From Miscanthus floridulus (lineage: Eukaryota; Streptophyta; Magnoliopsida; Poales; Poaceae): a DNA stretch of 64,000 nt. Positions 46,621 through 61,200 of the stretch are shown piece by piece. The stretch's first letter is position 1. Each line of letters starts with the position of its first letter. The stretch is taken from assembly GCF_019320115.1 (NCBI RefSeq), contig NC_089595.1:112856461-112920460 (forward strand). Reading direction: 5' to 3'. Under the pieces are notes generated by a model, which saw nothing but the letters and a program-made list of their open reading frames with translations, was not told the DNA's origin and made no database searches. Both the position numbers and the translations under genes were made by a program.

Positions 46621-47682
46621 TTAGTGGGACAACGAGCTCTCAGCCTGCTACACCGCTGCATGCTCGAGTAGCGTGTGAATCTCACAGTGGGCCCAATGGT
46701 CCTCGTATGTTGTGGGCCCCAGAAGCCCCCGGAGCAAGGCTACCGCAGCGGCGATGTTCTGGCTTGTCTGGGTGAAGTGTGGGAGGACTTCATCGTCCTC
46801 GATGATCCTTTGGTTCATGTCGCGGGCCACGGCGTGTGTACGCCCACCGTCTCTATGACGCTCGATCTCTCGATCGAGCTCCGCGTGTTCTTGCTCGAGC
46901 TAGAGTCATGCTTCCTCGAGCTCTTGATGCCAGGCCTTCAGCTGCTCCACCCGTAGGCATGGTGGGGCCCCTGCATCCCCCTCGGCCTCATCGTTGAGGT
47001 CATTCGTTGGGGTAGCCTCTTCCTCGTGGATGCTTTTGGCATGTCCCTCAGGGGTACCTGCCATGAAACATTCATGAGAGGGGTGATGGCTCCCCCTGCT
47101 AGAAACAGAGCCAGAGGGTGACTCCGACTCTCCTGTGAGGAGGTCATGGAAAGATTCTATGACATACTAGGTCATCCCCATGAACTCGTCATTCGTAGGG
47201 GACCGAGGAGTGCATTGTGCCACAAGGTGGCAAACGGTCTCTGCGGCGTTGCGCAGACCGAGCGAGAGCACCGTCGGAGTGCTTGGGATGAGGTATTCTG
47301 GAGAGATCAGCTCTCCTTCGGCAAGCTATGCCATGATGTTAGCGAACAAGAAGGTGAGGTGGTGCAAGTCCTCCCGGGACCGTCGGGGTCCCAGGAAGGC
47401 ACCGAGCTGGCGCTCTAACCTCCCGTAGTCGAAGCCGAGGAGCTAGTCGCTCCCGGGGGTGCAGGGCTCTGGTGCGTGTAGCTACAGCTCCTTAAGTGAT
47501 TCGGCAATCGCATCGAGGCTGGCAGAGTGGAGAGGTTGGATGGCAGCGGAAGCCTGTGCCAACTCTCCGTCCGTCGTGACGATGAAGTCCAGGTCCCCGA
47601 AGCGCACGTGCATGCCTAGGACCTAGCTGACATTGTGACTAGCCATCCGAGGCCTGGTGTGGGTGTCGAGACGCGCAAAAGG
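46621..47682 (-). other. 5' untranslated region / N-terminal gag remnant of the Tat element
   Basis: Between the primer site (47702-47683) and recognisable gag. Short minus-strand frames (for example 46830-46648, with NQRIIEDDEVLPHFTQTSQN) suggest an eroded gag N-terminus. No separate gene. Confidence 0.5.
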
Positions 47683-47702
47683 CCCGTACCTAGCGTGCCA
47701 AC
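47683..47702 (-). other. Primer-binding site of the Tat element
   Basis: gttggcacgctaggtacggg on the minus strand, immediately after the LTR end ...accgaca. It differs slightly from the usual Tat form (tggcgcgccaggt). Confidence 0.75.
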
Positions 47703-48171
47703 TGTCGGTGTTTCGAGTAACCACCGATGAGTAAATTTCTAGTATTGCGCGTCTGGCTCGGATGGTGTGCTTAGAGGACATGAGGTTTATACTGGTTCGG
47801 GCAGAATGTCCCTACATCCAGTTCGTCACTGCTGCTCGTATTACTAGCACTAAAAGTTTGTAGTAGGGGTTACAAATGGGTGAGAGAGGGACATGTCCCA
47901 AGTCTCTAATGGAAGGAATGAACGGGTGCCGAGAGCTCGGTTGCTGCTCAACCATGGGCTTGTGTTGTGTTCTGATAGGTTAGAGGTTTGATGGGTTTTT
48001 GATGGTTCGATCGGGTCTGTCCTGAATCGATCCCCTTCATGGGGTGCCCTGCTTTCCCTTTAATAGGCTAAGGGAAAGCACGGGTTACGGTGGAGGAAAA
48101 GAGGAGAACGAGAGGGAGGAGAAGTCCTTCAGGATCACCGGGTCCTTCGTCTCTTTCATGCGGGTCCTGCC
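47703..48171 (-). repeat. Right (5') LTR of the Tat element, first part
   Basis: Matches 32641-33050 of the left LTR and carries about 55 extra bp (48043-48097). Interrupted at 48171 by the Tekay element; its last five bases are the target duplication ctgcc (48167-48171). Confidence 0.9.
48051..48079. repeat. Perfect 10-bp inverted repeat with TATA-like loop in the right Tat LTR
   Basis: gctttccctt (48051-48060) and aagggaaagc (48070-48079) pair exactly across a 9-nt loop. On the element's strand the loop region reads cctattaaagg, a possible TATA element. Absent from the left LTR. Confidence 0.8.
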
Positions 48172-51100
48172 TGTCACAGAACCGACCAATTTATAAGAGC
48201 ACAAGTACAAAAACAATCGCCGAAACGATCAAATTCTTGAACTTGAGCCCATATAAACCCGGTAGTCAACCGAAATCTCGAAGGATTTCAAACCAACTTG
48301 CATACAACCAAGATCACAGTAATCCAACATAACATATCGTACGTTACAACATTTCGCAGATGTTCGCAAATAGATTACATCATCACAGAGTCATTGTTAT
48401 TACAAAACAAGTCTTGTAAAACATGCGGAAGCAAATAGTTTAACTCACACACCGAGTTCAAATACACATACTGGTTGGTTGATCATAGACCGCAAAAGCA
48501 TTCAGATAAGAGAGAGGAGATCATGCCCATGATCTAGTCCTCATCACCCGCCGGGTGGAGACAGTACTTACAGAATCCCTGATATAGAAGGTCATCTGCA
48601 ACAAGAGGGAATAAACCCTGAGTACGGGAATGTACTCAGCTAGACTTACCCGTCGAAAACCAAACAAATGACACCAAGGATTATGCATAGCTTAATGTAG
48701 TGGAGCTGGCTGACCCTTTCTTTTTGCAGAAAAGCATAAGTAATAATGATCAACTCTTAACATGAACTAGCAGTGACTTTTTAGCCATTAACCTGTCATC
48801 TATATTAGCACCTGTACTAAGCAATCATTTTATTAGGGTGCAAACATTAATAACCATATCAGGTATTCATTGTGGCGACCTTATCATCATCCATTTAACC
48901 ATATCGTTAAATTAATTGAATCTACGTTGCCGCTGCTCAGTCAAGTTCTCACTATCCGGGAGAGACGGCGATTCGAATCGATTCCTATCCAGCTGGAGGG
49001 GTATTCCTAAACACAAACCCTGCTTCCCCCGTCAGGGTCGCAACAAGTCACCTTTGGTACGATTCAGGAGTCGCGAGTCCGAACAGATCGACATTCTCAG
49101 AGACCCACTCTGCCAAGGTTGTTCGGGACTCTAACCCGCCTTGGGCTTATGCCAATGGCTCTCCGCACATCCTTACTACCTCCAGAATGTCGCCACTGCT
49201 CACGTCCCCGGCCTGAGTCGAGCTACTAGGCTTCGCGGTCGGAACGACTTATCCGGCCAGCTAAGTGTTAGGCTGCGTTCAACATGACATGAGGACGTAC
49301 AGCGTATCGGTCCTTAAATGACTCAGACGGAGTCACTATGTTCAAACCTACACAAGACCCCGCCCGGTCTTAATTCATTATTCACATGTTCGCTGTAGTT
49401 TGCATATTCCAACTTAAGCCCTATTTAAATCACTTTACTTACCAAGTTTATACAACCTAATGTATAATTGCTCATCTTCAGTTAACGACCTAGCACCTGC
49501 ACCTAAGCATATTCTCAAGTTAGGCTAACCCCTAAACAATCAACGAGAACATTGCAACCACATACACTCAAGCAATTGTATTTCAGCAAAATGAATACTA
49601 TGTAGCGGTGCAGTAAACTAGCTATAACTGGAGATTTATAAATCCAATTGATATGCAACAAGACAATCTGGAAAGCTTATAAAATTGTCTACAAAACATT
49701 TTCAGACCTCAAAGCATGATTCAAACCTTTACCAGGTCGAATTCATCAATCAACAGAAGTCTATCCTCACAAGGCAGAGAATCAGCAAAAACTGCAACCT
49801 AACTTTAAACAGCTGTAGTTTCTAAACTACTGGGCCAAATGCCCTCAAATTTTGACAGGAGCTAGCTACCTAATTTATCTACAACTCTTGTATTCAACTC
49901 ATTCACAGAAAACCAAATTATCATGGGGAGCTTTCTAAAGTCCCCAGATCTGTCCAGAGGGACATGATGCAAACAATTAATTATTAACTTATGATATAAA
50001 CACTTAATTGGACAAAACTAACTTTACTGATATATCACACATATCACAAGAACACCAGAAAGTAGGGGTTTCATCACCAAAACATTTCCTCTAATACCTT
50101 TCTTAATTTATTTAATTAATTAGAGAAAATAGTAAACATATATGAAAACTACCCCATTAATTCTACAAAAATTACAGTAGACACTACATGCTCTAAGTAG
50201 ACTACCATAAAAATTTCACACCATTTGAGCAAGTATAAAAGCCTACACAAAAATGATAAGGCATAATGGCTTAAATTGGCATAATTAGGAAACCCTAACG
50301 AAAAGTGTCAAGCAACAGATTTCATATTTTTCCTAGCATCCTTAGGGTACTAGGATACTACCTACCAAGTTTCATGGCCATTGGATTCATAGATTAATTA
50401 CTAAAATTTACACAAGAATCATCCAATGATAAAAGGAAAATCTATAACTCAAAAACTACACATGCAATGACTCTTAAATTTTAACCAGAGCTTCTACTAT
50501 ACAATACTAGCTTACCCACAAAATTTCATAATTTTTGGATCACAGAAACTCAAGATATGATTTAAACAAGTTTGCATGCATTCAAAAACACTTTTCAAGT
50601 TCCTATTTAATTCACCCAAAATTTCTACATAATATGCTCAAGATATATTTTTCTTAAATACTAGACCTAATAGTGAGTCTAACAAAATTGGAAGTACTCA
50701 ATTTGGATCTACACATTTGAAGATACAAAAATATCAAATCAGCATTCAAAACTGAATTTTTGAACTATCCTTTCTAACTCAGTCACTGACAAGCGGGGTC
50801 CACTTGTCAGCTGGGCCCGCACGCCAGTGACACAAAACAGGGGAGCCGACGCGGACCGGCATGGGAACGACGGAGCTCACCGGCGGTGAGGTCTCCGGCC
50901 AAATCAAGTGTACCAACGTGCTCCCCTAAGCAACCCGCACTGATTGGTACCAAGAAGAGGACCTATTCCTAACCCTAGCCTTGCCGGCGGCGAGAGCAGC
51001 GGCGGTGCGCAAGGTACGGCGGCGCTCCGACGACGGCGACCCGCCATTGTCCTGCTCGAGCTCGGTACGAGCTCCGCAAGACCACGGCAAAGCTTCCTAG

Positions 51101-52737
51101 ACGAACTAAGGTTCCGAGGTGCAGTGTAGGTGCCTGGCCATGTGCACCGGCCAGCGGCGGCGCTCTGGGCACGCCGACGAGGTCAGCGGTCCGGCGTGAA
51201 TACAACGAGTCACCGAACTACATCTAGAGGGTAGAAACTATAGCTAACAGGGAAGCTCATGCTTGCTTTAGCTAGAACAGAGACAAGCCAGGCATGGCCA
51301 ACGACGGTGAGCTCGTGTATGCGGCCATGGCAGCCATGGCGAGAGCGACCGGCCGTTCCGGCATGCACACACGGTAGCGTCTAATGTTACTCCTACCCGA
51401 GCACCAGCAAGCTAGGAGGGTACTAGGATGGTAGAGAGCTCAGCGAGAGAGGGAATAGGGAGATGGGGCCACGATGGCCGTGCGAGCAGCGGCGTTTAGG
51501 CCGGCCTCCCGCTCGAGCGCATCGTAAAATGTGGCTCACCAAACGGGGCAACACGAGCACGAAGAGGTGGAGATCGTAGAGGTAATGGTGGCGGAGCTAT
51601 GGCCGTGATCAATCGGACAAAGGCGGTGAGGTGAGGAAGCAAGACGGAGGTGGAGCTCGCTCGGCAGCAATGGCGGCCGCTGAGCTCGGTCGCTGCAAGC
51701 GGTGGAGGCAAAGGAGGAAAATTGGAGTGGCAGAGCGCGTGCAGAGGGCAGCAGGGCGCGCTCCACTTCACGCCGGCCAGCGTGCGGCGCAGTCAGAACG
51801 AGCAAGGCGCGTGGCGGCCATGCGACGGCAACCTCCTGGCCACGGTCGGCCATGACCGGTCGGTCAGAACGGCCATCAGGCCTGATGAAGCCGACTGACA
51901 GCGCCAAATGGAGACGATGGATTTCCGAATCCTTTGATCATTAGCGCAAACTCCCTAAACAAAAGTTGAAGACCTATGTGCCAGCTACAAAACTTATTTA
52001 GAGACCAAAGTCTAATTTGCAAAGGATGGAGAGTAAAATCGAGCCAAAGTCGAGTTCATGAAACTGAAAACTCAGTTTCATACTTAGAAAAATTCTAAGT
52101 GTTGAATCCAACCCCAAAACTGGCTTGTGGGACCCTTTTGAGCATGTTGTGCACATTTTCATGAGTTGGTCACAAAATAACTTTTGTTCCTTACATAATT
52201 CTCTACATCTTTGCTTTAGGTTGCTCAGACATGCAATTATCCTAAACCACACTTTTTAAACAGTCAAACAAAAGGGTTCAGGGGTCAAATTTGGTCAAAC
52301 CATGACTTGGAAACCTAATTAGCCAAAGTGATCAACATGAACAATGTTCCAAAAGACATTCTAGGTGTAACTAAGTTACTTAGGATGATTATTAACCACA
52401 CCACACATTGGTCACACAAGAATCAAGCAAGGTATGTACTGAAACAATGAAAAACACAAGAAATGTTGCAAATGTTTCCTAGTCATGTTTCACATGTTTC
52501 ATGATCTTGTTGCATAGTATTAACTAATCTTGTTTCACTAAGTGAGTGGCACATGTTGCACTTAAGTGTTGCATACTTTACATTTCATAAAAGAACAACA
52601 CACATGAAATATACAACACGTTGCAATGTTTTGAAATTATGTTTCATGTGCTATAAGTTCACGAATGGATGCATGATGCTCATGTTCTTTTATGAAATGC
52701 AGTGCAAATGTGGAAGCTAAACACCAGGGGTGTTACA
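48172..52737 (-). repeat. Left (3') LTR of the Tekay element
   Basis: 4566 bp; long non-coding LTR with AT-rich (49400-50750) and GC-rich (50800-51900) sections. Frames inside are short, overlap on both strands and have no domains. Confidence 0.95.
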
Positions 52738-55700
52738 GCCCTCCCCCCTTATAAAAATCTCGTCTCGAGATTTGAAAAGCGTACCATTGTTGATAGAATT
52801 CCTTATAACCATCCCTCAAATAGTCTTCCCTTTCCCACGTTGCATCGCGTTCACTACCCTGATTGCTCCACATGACTTTATAGAACTTGACTACCCGACT
52901 TCGAGTCACTCGCTCACGAGTGTCAATCACTCGAACCGGCTTTTCTTCAAAGGTCAAATCCGATTTTAACTCGATATCCCCCAATGGAACTCTCTCTTCA
53001 GGGACGCGAAGACATTTCTTCAATTGGGATACATGAAAGACATTGAAGATAGCACTCATCTCAGGAGGTAATTGAATCTTGTATGCCACTTTACCACTTT
53101 GTCCAATGATTTCAAATGGACCAACATATCTCGGCGCAAGCTTTCGCTTCACACCAAAGCGTTGGACACTTTTCATAGGTGAGACTTTCAGATAAACGAA
53201 GTCTCCAACTTCGAACTCAATAGGTTTCCTACGTCGATCAGCATAACTCTTCTGCCTAGCTTGAGCTGTGGCCATGTGGGTTTGGATAGTACGGACTTGT
53301 TCTTCGGCTTCTTGAACAAAATCAATTCCATAATATCTCCTTTCACCGGCTTCTACCCAGTTCAACGGGGTTCTACACTTCCGGCCATACAAAGCTTCAA
53401 ATGGTGCCATCTTTATGCTCTCTTGATAGCTATTATTGTACGAGAATTCAGCTAGGGGTAACCATTTTTCCCATGAGCCCTTAGCCGATATGACACAAGC
53501 TCTCAACATATCTTCTAAGATTTGATTCACCCGTTCAGTTTGCCCATTGGTTTGCGGATGATAGGCAGAACTTCTTACGAGCTTAGTCCCTAATAATCCG
53601 TGTAAGTGCTCCCAAAAGCGAGCAGTGAACTGTGGTCCTCTATCTGAGACAATAGTACGAGGGACCCCATGAAGTCGGACTATCTGGTTGAAGTACAACT
53701 CCACATAGTCAGTTGGACGAAAGTCTATGCGGACCGGAATGAAGTGTGCCGACTTGGTCAGTCGGTCCACAATTACCCAAATTGAGTTAAAATTCCTCTG
53801 AGTGGTAGGGAGTCCAACTATAAAATCCATACTTATCTCTTCCCATTTCCAACCAGGAATAGAGAGTGGCTGAAGTAATCCAGCTTTCATGTGTACCGCC
53901 TTGACCCGACAACAAGTGTCACACCTAGCCACATACACGGCTATCTCTTTCTTCATTTTGGTCCACCAAAATCACGGTTTTAAATCATGATACATTTTAC
54001 TACTACTAGGATGAATAGATAGTTTGGAGGAATGAGCTTCGGATATGATTTGGTTTCTGAGCTCTCTATCCTTCGGAACTACCAACCTATCCTTGAACCA
54101 TAACACGCCTTCCTCATCGACTCGAAAATGTTTGGTTTCTTGCTCTTTCATCTTGCGCTTGATGTGAAACACACCTGCATCTGTCTTCTGTAGCTCGATA
54201 ATTCGACTCTGTAGAGTACAACTGACAGTGATGTTGTGCAGGACTGCAGGATGAAGAAGCTTTGACAAATGGACATCACTCTCAATTAACGAGTGGCAAT
54301 GAGACTTTCTGCTTAAGGCGTCCGCGACGACGTTTGCCTTGCCAGGGTGATAGTGCACTTGAAGGTTATAATCCTTGATCAACTCGAGCCATCTTCTCTG
54401 ACGCATATTTAACTCTGGTTGAGTGAAGATGTACTTGAGACTTTTATGATCAGTGTAGATGTTGCACACATTGCCAAGTAGATAATGTCTCCAGACCTTC
54501 AAAGCATGAACAACTGCAGCGAGTTCCAAGTCATGCGTTGGATAATTCACTTCATGCTTCCGAAGTTAGCGAGAGGTATAAGCGATGACTCTACCCTCTT
54601 GCATAAGAACACCTCCTAACCCAATACCTGATGCATCACAGAACACATCAAAAGGTTTCTCGATATCCGGTTGCGCCAAAACCGGAGCCGATGTTAGAAG
54701 AGTTCGCAGGGTATGGAAAGCCGCATCACACTCAGGAGTCTAGACAAACTTCATGTCTTTTTGCAGCAATTGAGTCATAGGCTTGGCTATTTTAGAGAAA
54801 TCCGGGATGAAGCGACGATAATAGCCAGCCAACCCCAGAAAACTCTGAACCTCGTGCACCGAGATGGGAGCCTTCCAGTTCAGTACTTCTTGCACCTTGG
54901 TGGGATCAACCATAATTCCACCATCGGACAACACGTGTCCAAGAAAAGGTACCTCACGAAGCCAAAATTCACATTTGCTGAACTTTGCATACAGCTGGTG
55001 TTCTCGCAATCTAGTAAGAACCACCCGCAAATGTTCAACATGAGCTTCTTCATTCTCAGAATAGACCAGGATATCATCTATAAATACCACCACAAATTTG
55101 TCCAACTCGGGCATAAACACTGAATTCATCAGATACATAAAATGTGCGGGGGCATTGGTCAATCCAAAAGACATAACTAGGTACTCATATAGACCATATC
55201 TTGTAGAGAATGCGGTTTTTAGGACATCCTCAGGCTGAATTTTGATTTGATGATACCCAGATCTCAAATCAATCTTGGAAAAGACTTTTGCCTTAGACAA
55301 CTGATCAAATAAGATATCTATGCGTGGCAGAGGGTACTTATTCTTGATTGTAACTGCATTCAAGGGTCTATAATCTACACACATGCGTAGAGATTGATCC
55401 TTCTTCTTCACAAAGATGGCTGGGCACCCCCACGGAGATGAACTAGGGCGGATAAGGCCTTTCTTTAGCAGTTCATTCAACTGGGTCTTAAGTTCAGCTA
55501 GTTCATTGGGAGGCATTCTATATGGCCTTCTAGAGATGGGAGCTGTACCAGGAAGCAACTCTATCTTGAATTCTACTTCTCGATCCGGGGGCAATCCAGG
55601 CAAATCATCGGGAAAAACATCCAAAAAGTCACACACGACGGGGATATTTGCCAGAGACTTTGCTTGAACCGCATTGGTCGTGCTAGAAAGATTGATGTCC

Positions 55701-57130
55701 CTAGGTAACTGTACTAGAAAACCCTCCTGATTGCCAGGATCTCTGAGCATAACTACCCTAGTCGATGTATCGATAAGCACTCCATGACGGCTCATCCAGT
55801 TCATTCCCAATATCACATCGATGCCTAGCCCCGGTAAAATTACCAGATCAACCTGATAACTTCGCCCTTCTATCACAAACTGTACATCCCCAACTACCAG
55901 CTTGGTTGGGATAATACCACTGGCAGCCCTAATACAATAACCCTCACCCTCAACAGTATATGTTTTCTGCATAAACTTGGATGCAAATGATGGACTAATG
56001 AAGGAATGCGAAGCACCTGAATCAAATAGTACAACTGCGGGGTGTTGGTCAATCAGAAACTTACCGGCAGTCACTACCTCACCTGAAGGAATCTTAGTAA
56101 TATTTGTGTGGTTCACTTGTCCTGGACGGCCACCCTGGTAATTATTCTTCTTAGGGTAAGGGCATTCCCTTGCCCAGTGGCCTGTCTTATTGCAATTCCA
56201 GCACGGCATGTTGCTTGGTGGAGCTCTGGAACTGCCCTGACTGGTAGTGCCCTTGGGAAGAGCAACCGTAAATGCCTTGCGAAACCCAGTCTTGGCGGGA
56301 TTCTTCTTCTGCGGGGGGCAAAACTTGGCGGCTGATGCTGGAGGACGGAATGGAGCCCTTTGTGCGACGGGAGCCTTAGATTGTGAGGCACCCGCCTCAT
56401 AGGCCCTCTTACAACTTTTTGAAGCAGCATACACAGCATTGTTGTTCTCTTGCGATAAAGCATCACTCACAAACTCATTAAAATGAGCGCACTTGCAATT
56501 TCCCATGGTCTTCATCAGCTTGGGGCTAAGTCCCCGCTTGAAGCTTGCAATCTTCTTGGCATCTGTGTCCACAAACTCGGTAGCATACCTTGCAAGGTTG
56601 TTGAAAGCTTGCAGGTATTCGTTCAGGCTCTTGTTTCCCTGAGTCAGCTTCATGAACTCTGTATGTTTGATCGCCATAAGACCAGGAGGAATGTAATTTC
56701 CCCTGAAAGCAGACTTGAACTGATCCCATGTGATTTGGGCATTAGCAGGCATAGTGGACCAATGATGACTCCACCAGATGCCAGCAGGCCCATGAAGTTG
56801 ATGCGATGCGTACTCAGTTTTTAGCACCTCAGTCAAGCGGAGCAGATGGAACTTCTGCTCGAGAGTATTCAACCACTCATCAGCTTGTAGAGGCTCCTCA
56901 GCCTCCTTGAAGATTGGAGGTTTCGTGTCAAGAAAATCCTTGAAATCACTGTATTGGTTTGGATCCGGTCCTTGGCGTGGACCACGGCCATCACGATTCG
57001 CAATCGTACGGAGGGCCTCGGCCATAGTGCGCTGTCCTTCCGCAAGCATTGCTATAAGTTCCGTTGGTGTGGGTGGTGGTGGCGGAAGATCATCATCATC
57101 ACTCGCACCGGCGGAACGAGTACGAGGCAT
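52733..57130 (-). pseudogene. gag-pol of the Tekay element, intact frame with three premature stops
   Basis: ATG at 57130 (protein begins MPRTRSAG; the frame is open further upstream). Gag is followed by a zinc knuckle [14 protein letters not shown] (56203-56162), protease with FDSGASHSF (Asp at 56023-56021), RT with FIDD (Asp pair 55078-55073), RNase H (about 54700-54250) and a zinc-binding integrase domain (CDTC near 53920). The integrase core (IVGLPTTQ, ARFWEHLHGLLG) precedes a chromodomain-like end (VVKFYKVMW, ATWEREDYLRDGY, about 52870-52770). Premature stops: TAG 54742-54740, TAA 54568-54566, TGA 53974-53972. There is no frameshift in 1466 codons. The terminal TAA (52735-52733) lies inside the LTR. 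The conserved frame with few stops fits a recent insertion. Confidence 0.93.
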
Positions 57131-58245
57131 CTGCACAATGCGCAACCAGTAATTATTGATGATGTCAGCACATTGGAGAAGAACAATATAATCTTGCCAA
57201 ACTGTATTTACTGACGAGAATGAAAACTTCATACAATAAACAGAGGCAATAATTCATTCTCCAATCACCACATCATCAAGTAAATTACTAGCGCTATACG
57301 CAGTGCATTCCAACATGACAAGTTTTAAACTTCACCATTACGATACGCATCCCAAAGGGAGCGAATTGAGGTACTTTACCAGTATGACTGCAAAAGCTTA
57401 ACTAGTGAGACTTGCTAACGAACTACTCGTCGAAGTGATTACTGTCCACATTGGAGACACCTTGGACTTCTTCTAGGTATTCCTCTCCTTCAAACTTCTT
57501 GCCGAGAGATTTCACTTTAAACTTGGGATAAGCAATTATAAGGGAGGGAGTAATGCAATATGAATGTCATGAGTGAATATGATGCATGCTCGTTCCGTAC
57601 GTCTTCACAAACCTAAGAAATTTTAAGCTTTAGCGGACTATACGGTGGCATACATACGTTCTCTCAATTAGCGGTAACTAGTCGATCTACACGGTGCGTT
57701 GTTAGCGTACCTGTAGAAAAACTTCATTGCAGCCCAACCCAACAAGATATAATGCTAATTACACAAGTAGTACTAAGATACTCTCCATATATACATCCCC
57801 CGATATATATACTTCGGTATCCAAACTACCCGAGAAATGTACCCCCAATTAAGTACCTTCATATATACATGTATGCAACATGTAAATACTCCAGTAACCA
57901 CAACTAACTCTCCCCTAGACCGACGGTTGGACGGCCATGCTCTCGCAACTCACACTTACCTTAGCGTAGAGGCAATTGATCCATACATTACCATTCAAAT
58001 GAATGGCATCCATGCAATATCACGCCGCATGGACGACGAAATAGAAATAATCAATTCCCCCAGTTAGTAATTATATATAAGCCACCTAAAAGTCCTTAAG
58101 TGGGCTATAGGGGATGTGATCACCAGTATACCATAAAAAATTTTAGTTTTGAACACTTATATATAACTATAAGTTTGAAAACCATTTTAACAACAAAAGC
58201 TTTTTGTTTTAAATAGCCGTAAGACATGTTTAATGTTGAATCTAG
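57131..58245 (-). other. 5' untranslated leader of the Tekay element
   Basis: About 1.1 kb between the primer site and the gag ATG. AT-rich; no ORF of note. It should contain the packaging region. Confidence 0.6.
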
Positions 58246-58257
58246 CTCTGATACCAG
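58246..58257 (-). other. Primer-binding site of the Tekay element
   Basis: tggtatcagagc on the minus strand, right after the 5' LTR end; complementary to the 3' end of initiator tRNA-Met. Confidence 0.85.
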
Positions 58258-58258
58258 C

Positions 58259-61200
58259 TGTCACAGAACCAACCAATTTATAAGAGCACAAGTACAAAAA
58301 CAATCGCCGAAACGATCAAATTCTCGAACTTGAGCCCATATAAACCCGGTAGTCAACCGAAATCTCGAAGGATTTCAAACCAACTTGCATACAACCAAGA
58401 TCACAGTAATCCAACATAACATATCGTACGTTACAACATTTCGCAGATGTTCGCAAATAGATTACATCATCACAGAGTCATTGTTATTACAAAACAAGTC
58501 TTGTAAAACATGCGGAAGCAAATAGTTTAACTCACACACCGAGTTCAAATACACATACTGGTTGGTTGATCATAGACCGCAAAAGCATTCAGATAAGAGA
58601 GAGGAGATCATGCCCATGATCTAGTCCTCATCACCCGCCGGGTGCAGACAGTACTTGCAGAATCCCTGATATAGAAGGTCATCTGCAACAAGAGGGAATA
58701 AACCCTGAGTACGGGAATGTACTCAGCTAGACTTACCCGTCGAAAACCAAACAAATGACACCAAGGATTATGCATAGCTTAATGTAGTGGAGCTGGCTGA
58801 CCCTTTCTTTTTGCAGAAAAGCATAAGTAATAATGATCAACTCTTAACCTGAACTAGCAGTGACTTTTTAGCCATTAACCTGTCATCTATATTAGCACCT
58901 GTACTAAGCAATCATTTTATTAGGGTGCAAACATTAATAACCATATCAGGTATTCATTGTGGCAACCTTATCATCATCCATTTAACCATATCGTTAAATT
59001 AATTGAATCTACGTTGCCGCTGCTCAGTCAAGTTCTCACTATCCGGGAGAGACGGCGATTCGAATCGATTCCTATCCAGCTGGAGGGGTATTCCTAAACA
59101 CAAACCCTGCTTCCCCTGTCAGGGTCGCAACAAGTCACCTTTGGTACGATTCAGGAGTCGCGAGTCCGAACAGATCGACATTCTCAGAGACCCACTCTGC
59201 CAAGGTTGTTCGGGACTCTAACCCGCCTTGGGCTTATGCCAATGGCTCTCCGCACATCCTTACTACCTCCAGAATGTCGCCACTGCTCGCGTCCCCGGCC
59301 TGAGTCGAGCTACTAGGCTTCGCGGTCGGAACGACTTATCCGGCTAGCTAAGTGTTAGGCTGCGTTCAACATGACATGAGGACGTACAGCGTATCGGTCC
59401 TTAAACGACTCAGACAGAGTCACTATGTTCAAACCTACACAAGACCCCGCCCGGTCTTAATTCATTATTCACATGTTCGCTGTAGTTTGCATATTCCAAC
59501 TTAAGCCCTATTCAAATCACTTTACTTACCAAGTTTATACAACCTAATGTATAATTGCTCATCTTCAGTTAACGACCTAGCACCTGCACCTAAGCATATT
59601 CTCAAGTTAGGCTAACCCCTAAACAATCAACGAGAACATTGCAACCACATACACTCAAGCAATTGTATTTCAGCAAAATGAATACTATGTAGCGGTGCAG
59701 TAAACTAGCTATAACTGGAGATTTATAAATCCAATTGATATGCAACAAGACAATCTGGAAAGCTTATAAAATTGTCTACAAAACATTTTCAGACCTCAAA
59801 GCATGATTCAAACCTTTACCAGGTCGAATTCATCAATCAACAGAAGTCTATCCTCACAAGGCAGAGAATCAGCAAAAACTGCAACCTAACTTTAAACAGC
59901 TGTAGTTTCTAAACTATTGGGCCAAATGCCCTCAAATTTTGACAGGAGCTAGCTACCTAATTTATCTACAACTCTTGTATTCAACTCATTCATAGAAAAC
60001 CAAATTATCATGGGGAGCTTTCTAAAGTCCCCAGATCTGTCCAGAGGGACATGATGCAAACAATTAATTATTAACTTATGATATAAACACTTAATTGGAC
60101 AAAACTAACTTTACTGATATATCACACATATCACAAGAACACCAGAAAGTAGGGGTTTCATCACCAAAACATTTCCTCTAATACCTTTCTTAATTTATTT
60201 AATTAATTAGAGAAAATAGTAAACATATATGAAAACTACCCCATTAATTCTACAAAAATTACAGTAGACACTACATGCTCTAAGTAGACTACCATAAAAA
60301 TTTCACACCATTTGAGCAAGTATAAAAGCCTACACAAAAATGATAAGGCATAATGGCTTAAATTAGCATAATTAGGAAACCCTAACGAAAAGTGTCAAGC
60401 AACAGATTTCATATTTTTCCTAGCATCCTTAGGGTACTAGGATACTACCTACCAAGTTTCATGGCCATTGGATTCATAGATTAATTACTAAAATTTACAC
60501 AAGAATCATCCAATGATAAAAGGAAAATCTATAACTCAAAAACTACACATGCAATGACTCTTAAATTTTAACCAGAGCTTCTACTATACAAGACTAGCTT
60601 ACCCACAAAATTTCATAATTTTTGGATCACAGAAACTCAAGATATGATTTAAACAAGTTTGCATGCATTCAAAAACACTTTTCAAGTTCCTATTTAATTC
60701 ACCCAAAATTTCTACATAATATGCTCAAGATATATTTTTCTTAAATACTAGACCTAACAGTGAGTCTAACAAAATTGGAAGTACTCAATTTGGATCTACA
60801 CATTTGAAGATACAAAAATATCAAATCAGCATTCAAAACTGAATTTTTGAACTATCCTTTCTAACTCAGTCACTGACAAGCGGGGTCCACTTGTCAGCTG
60901 GGCCCGCGCGCCAGTGACACAAAACAGGGGAGCCGACGCGGACCGGCATGGGAACGACGGAGCTCACCGGCGGTGAGGTCTCCGACCAAATCAAGTGTAC
61001 CAACGTGCTCCCCTAAGCAACCCGCACTGATTGGTACCAAGAAGAGGACCTATTCCTAACCCTAGCCTTGCCGGCGGCGAGAGCAGCGGCGGTGCGCAAG
61101 GTATGGCGGCGCTCCGACGACGGCGACCCGCCATTGTCCCGCTCGAGCTCGGTACGAGCTCCGCAAGACCACGGCAAAGCTTCCTAGACGAACTAAGGTT

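Noticed and set aside
51496..52252. Frames in the Tekay LTR, repeated at 61515-62339
   Set aside because: Present only because the two LTRs are copies; both strands are open from GC content, no domain, no start context.
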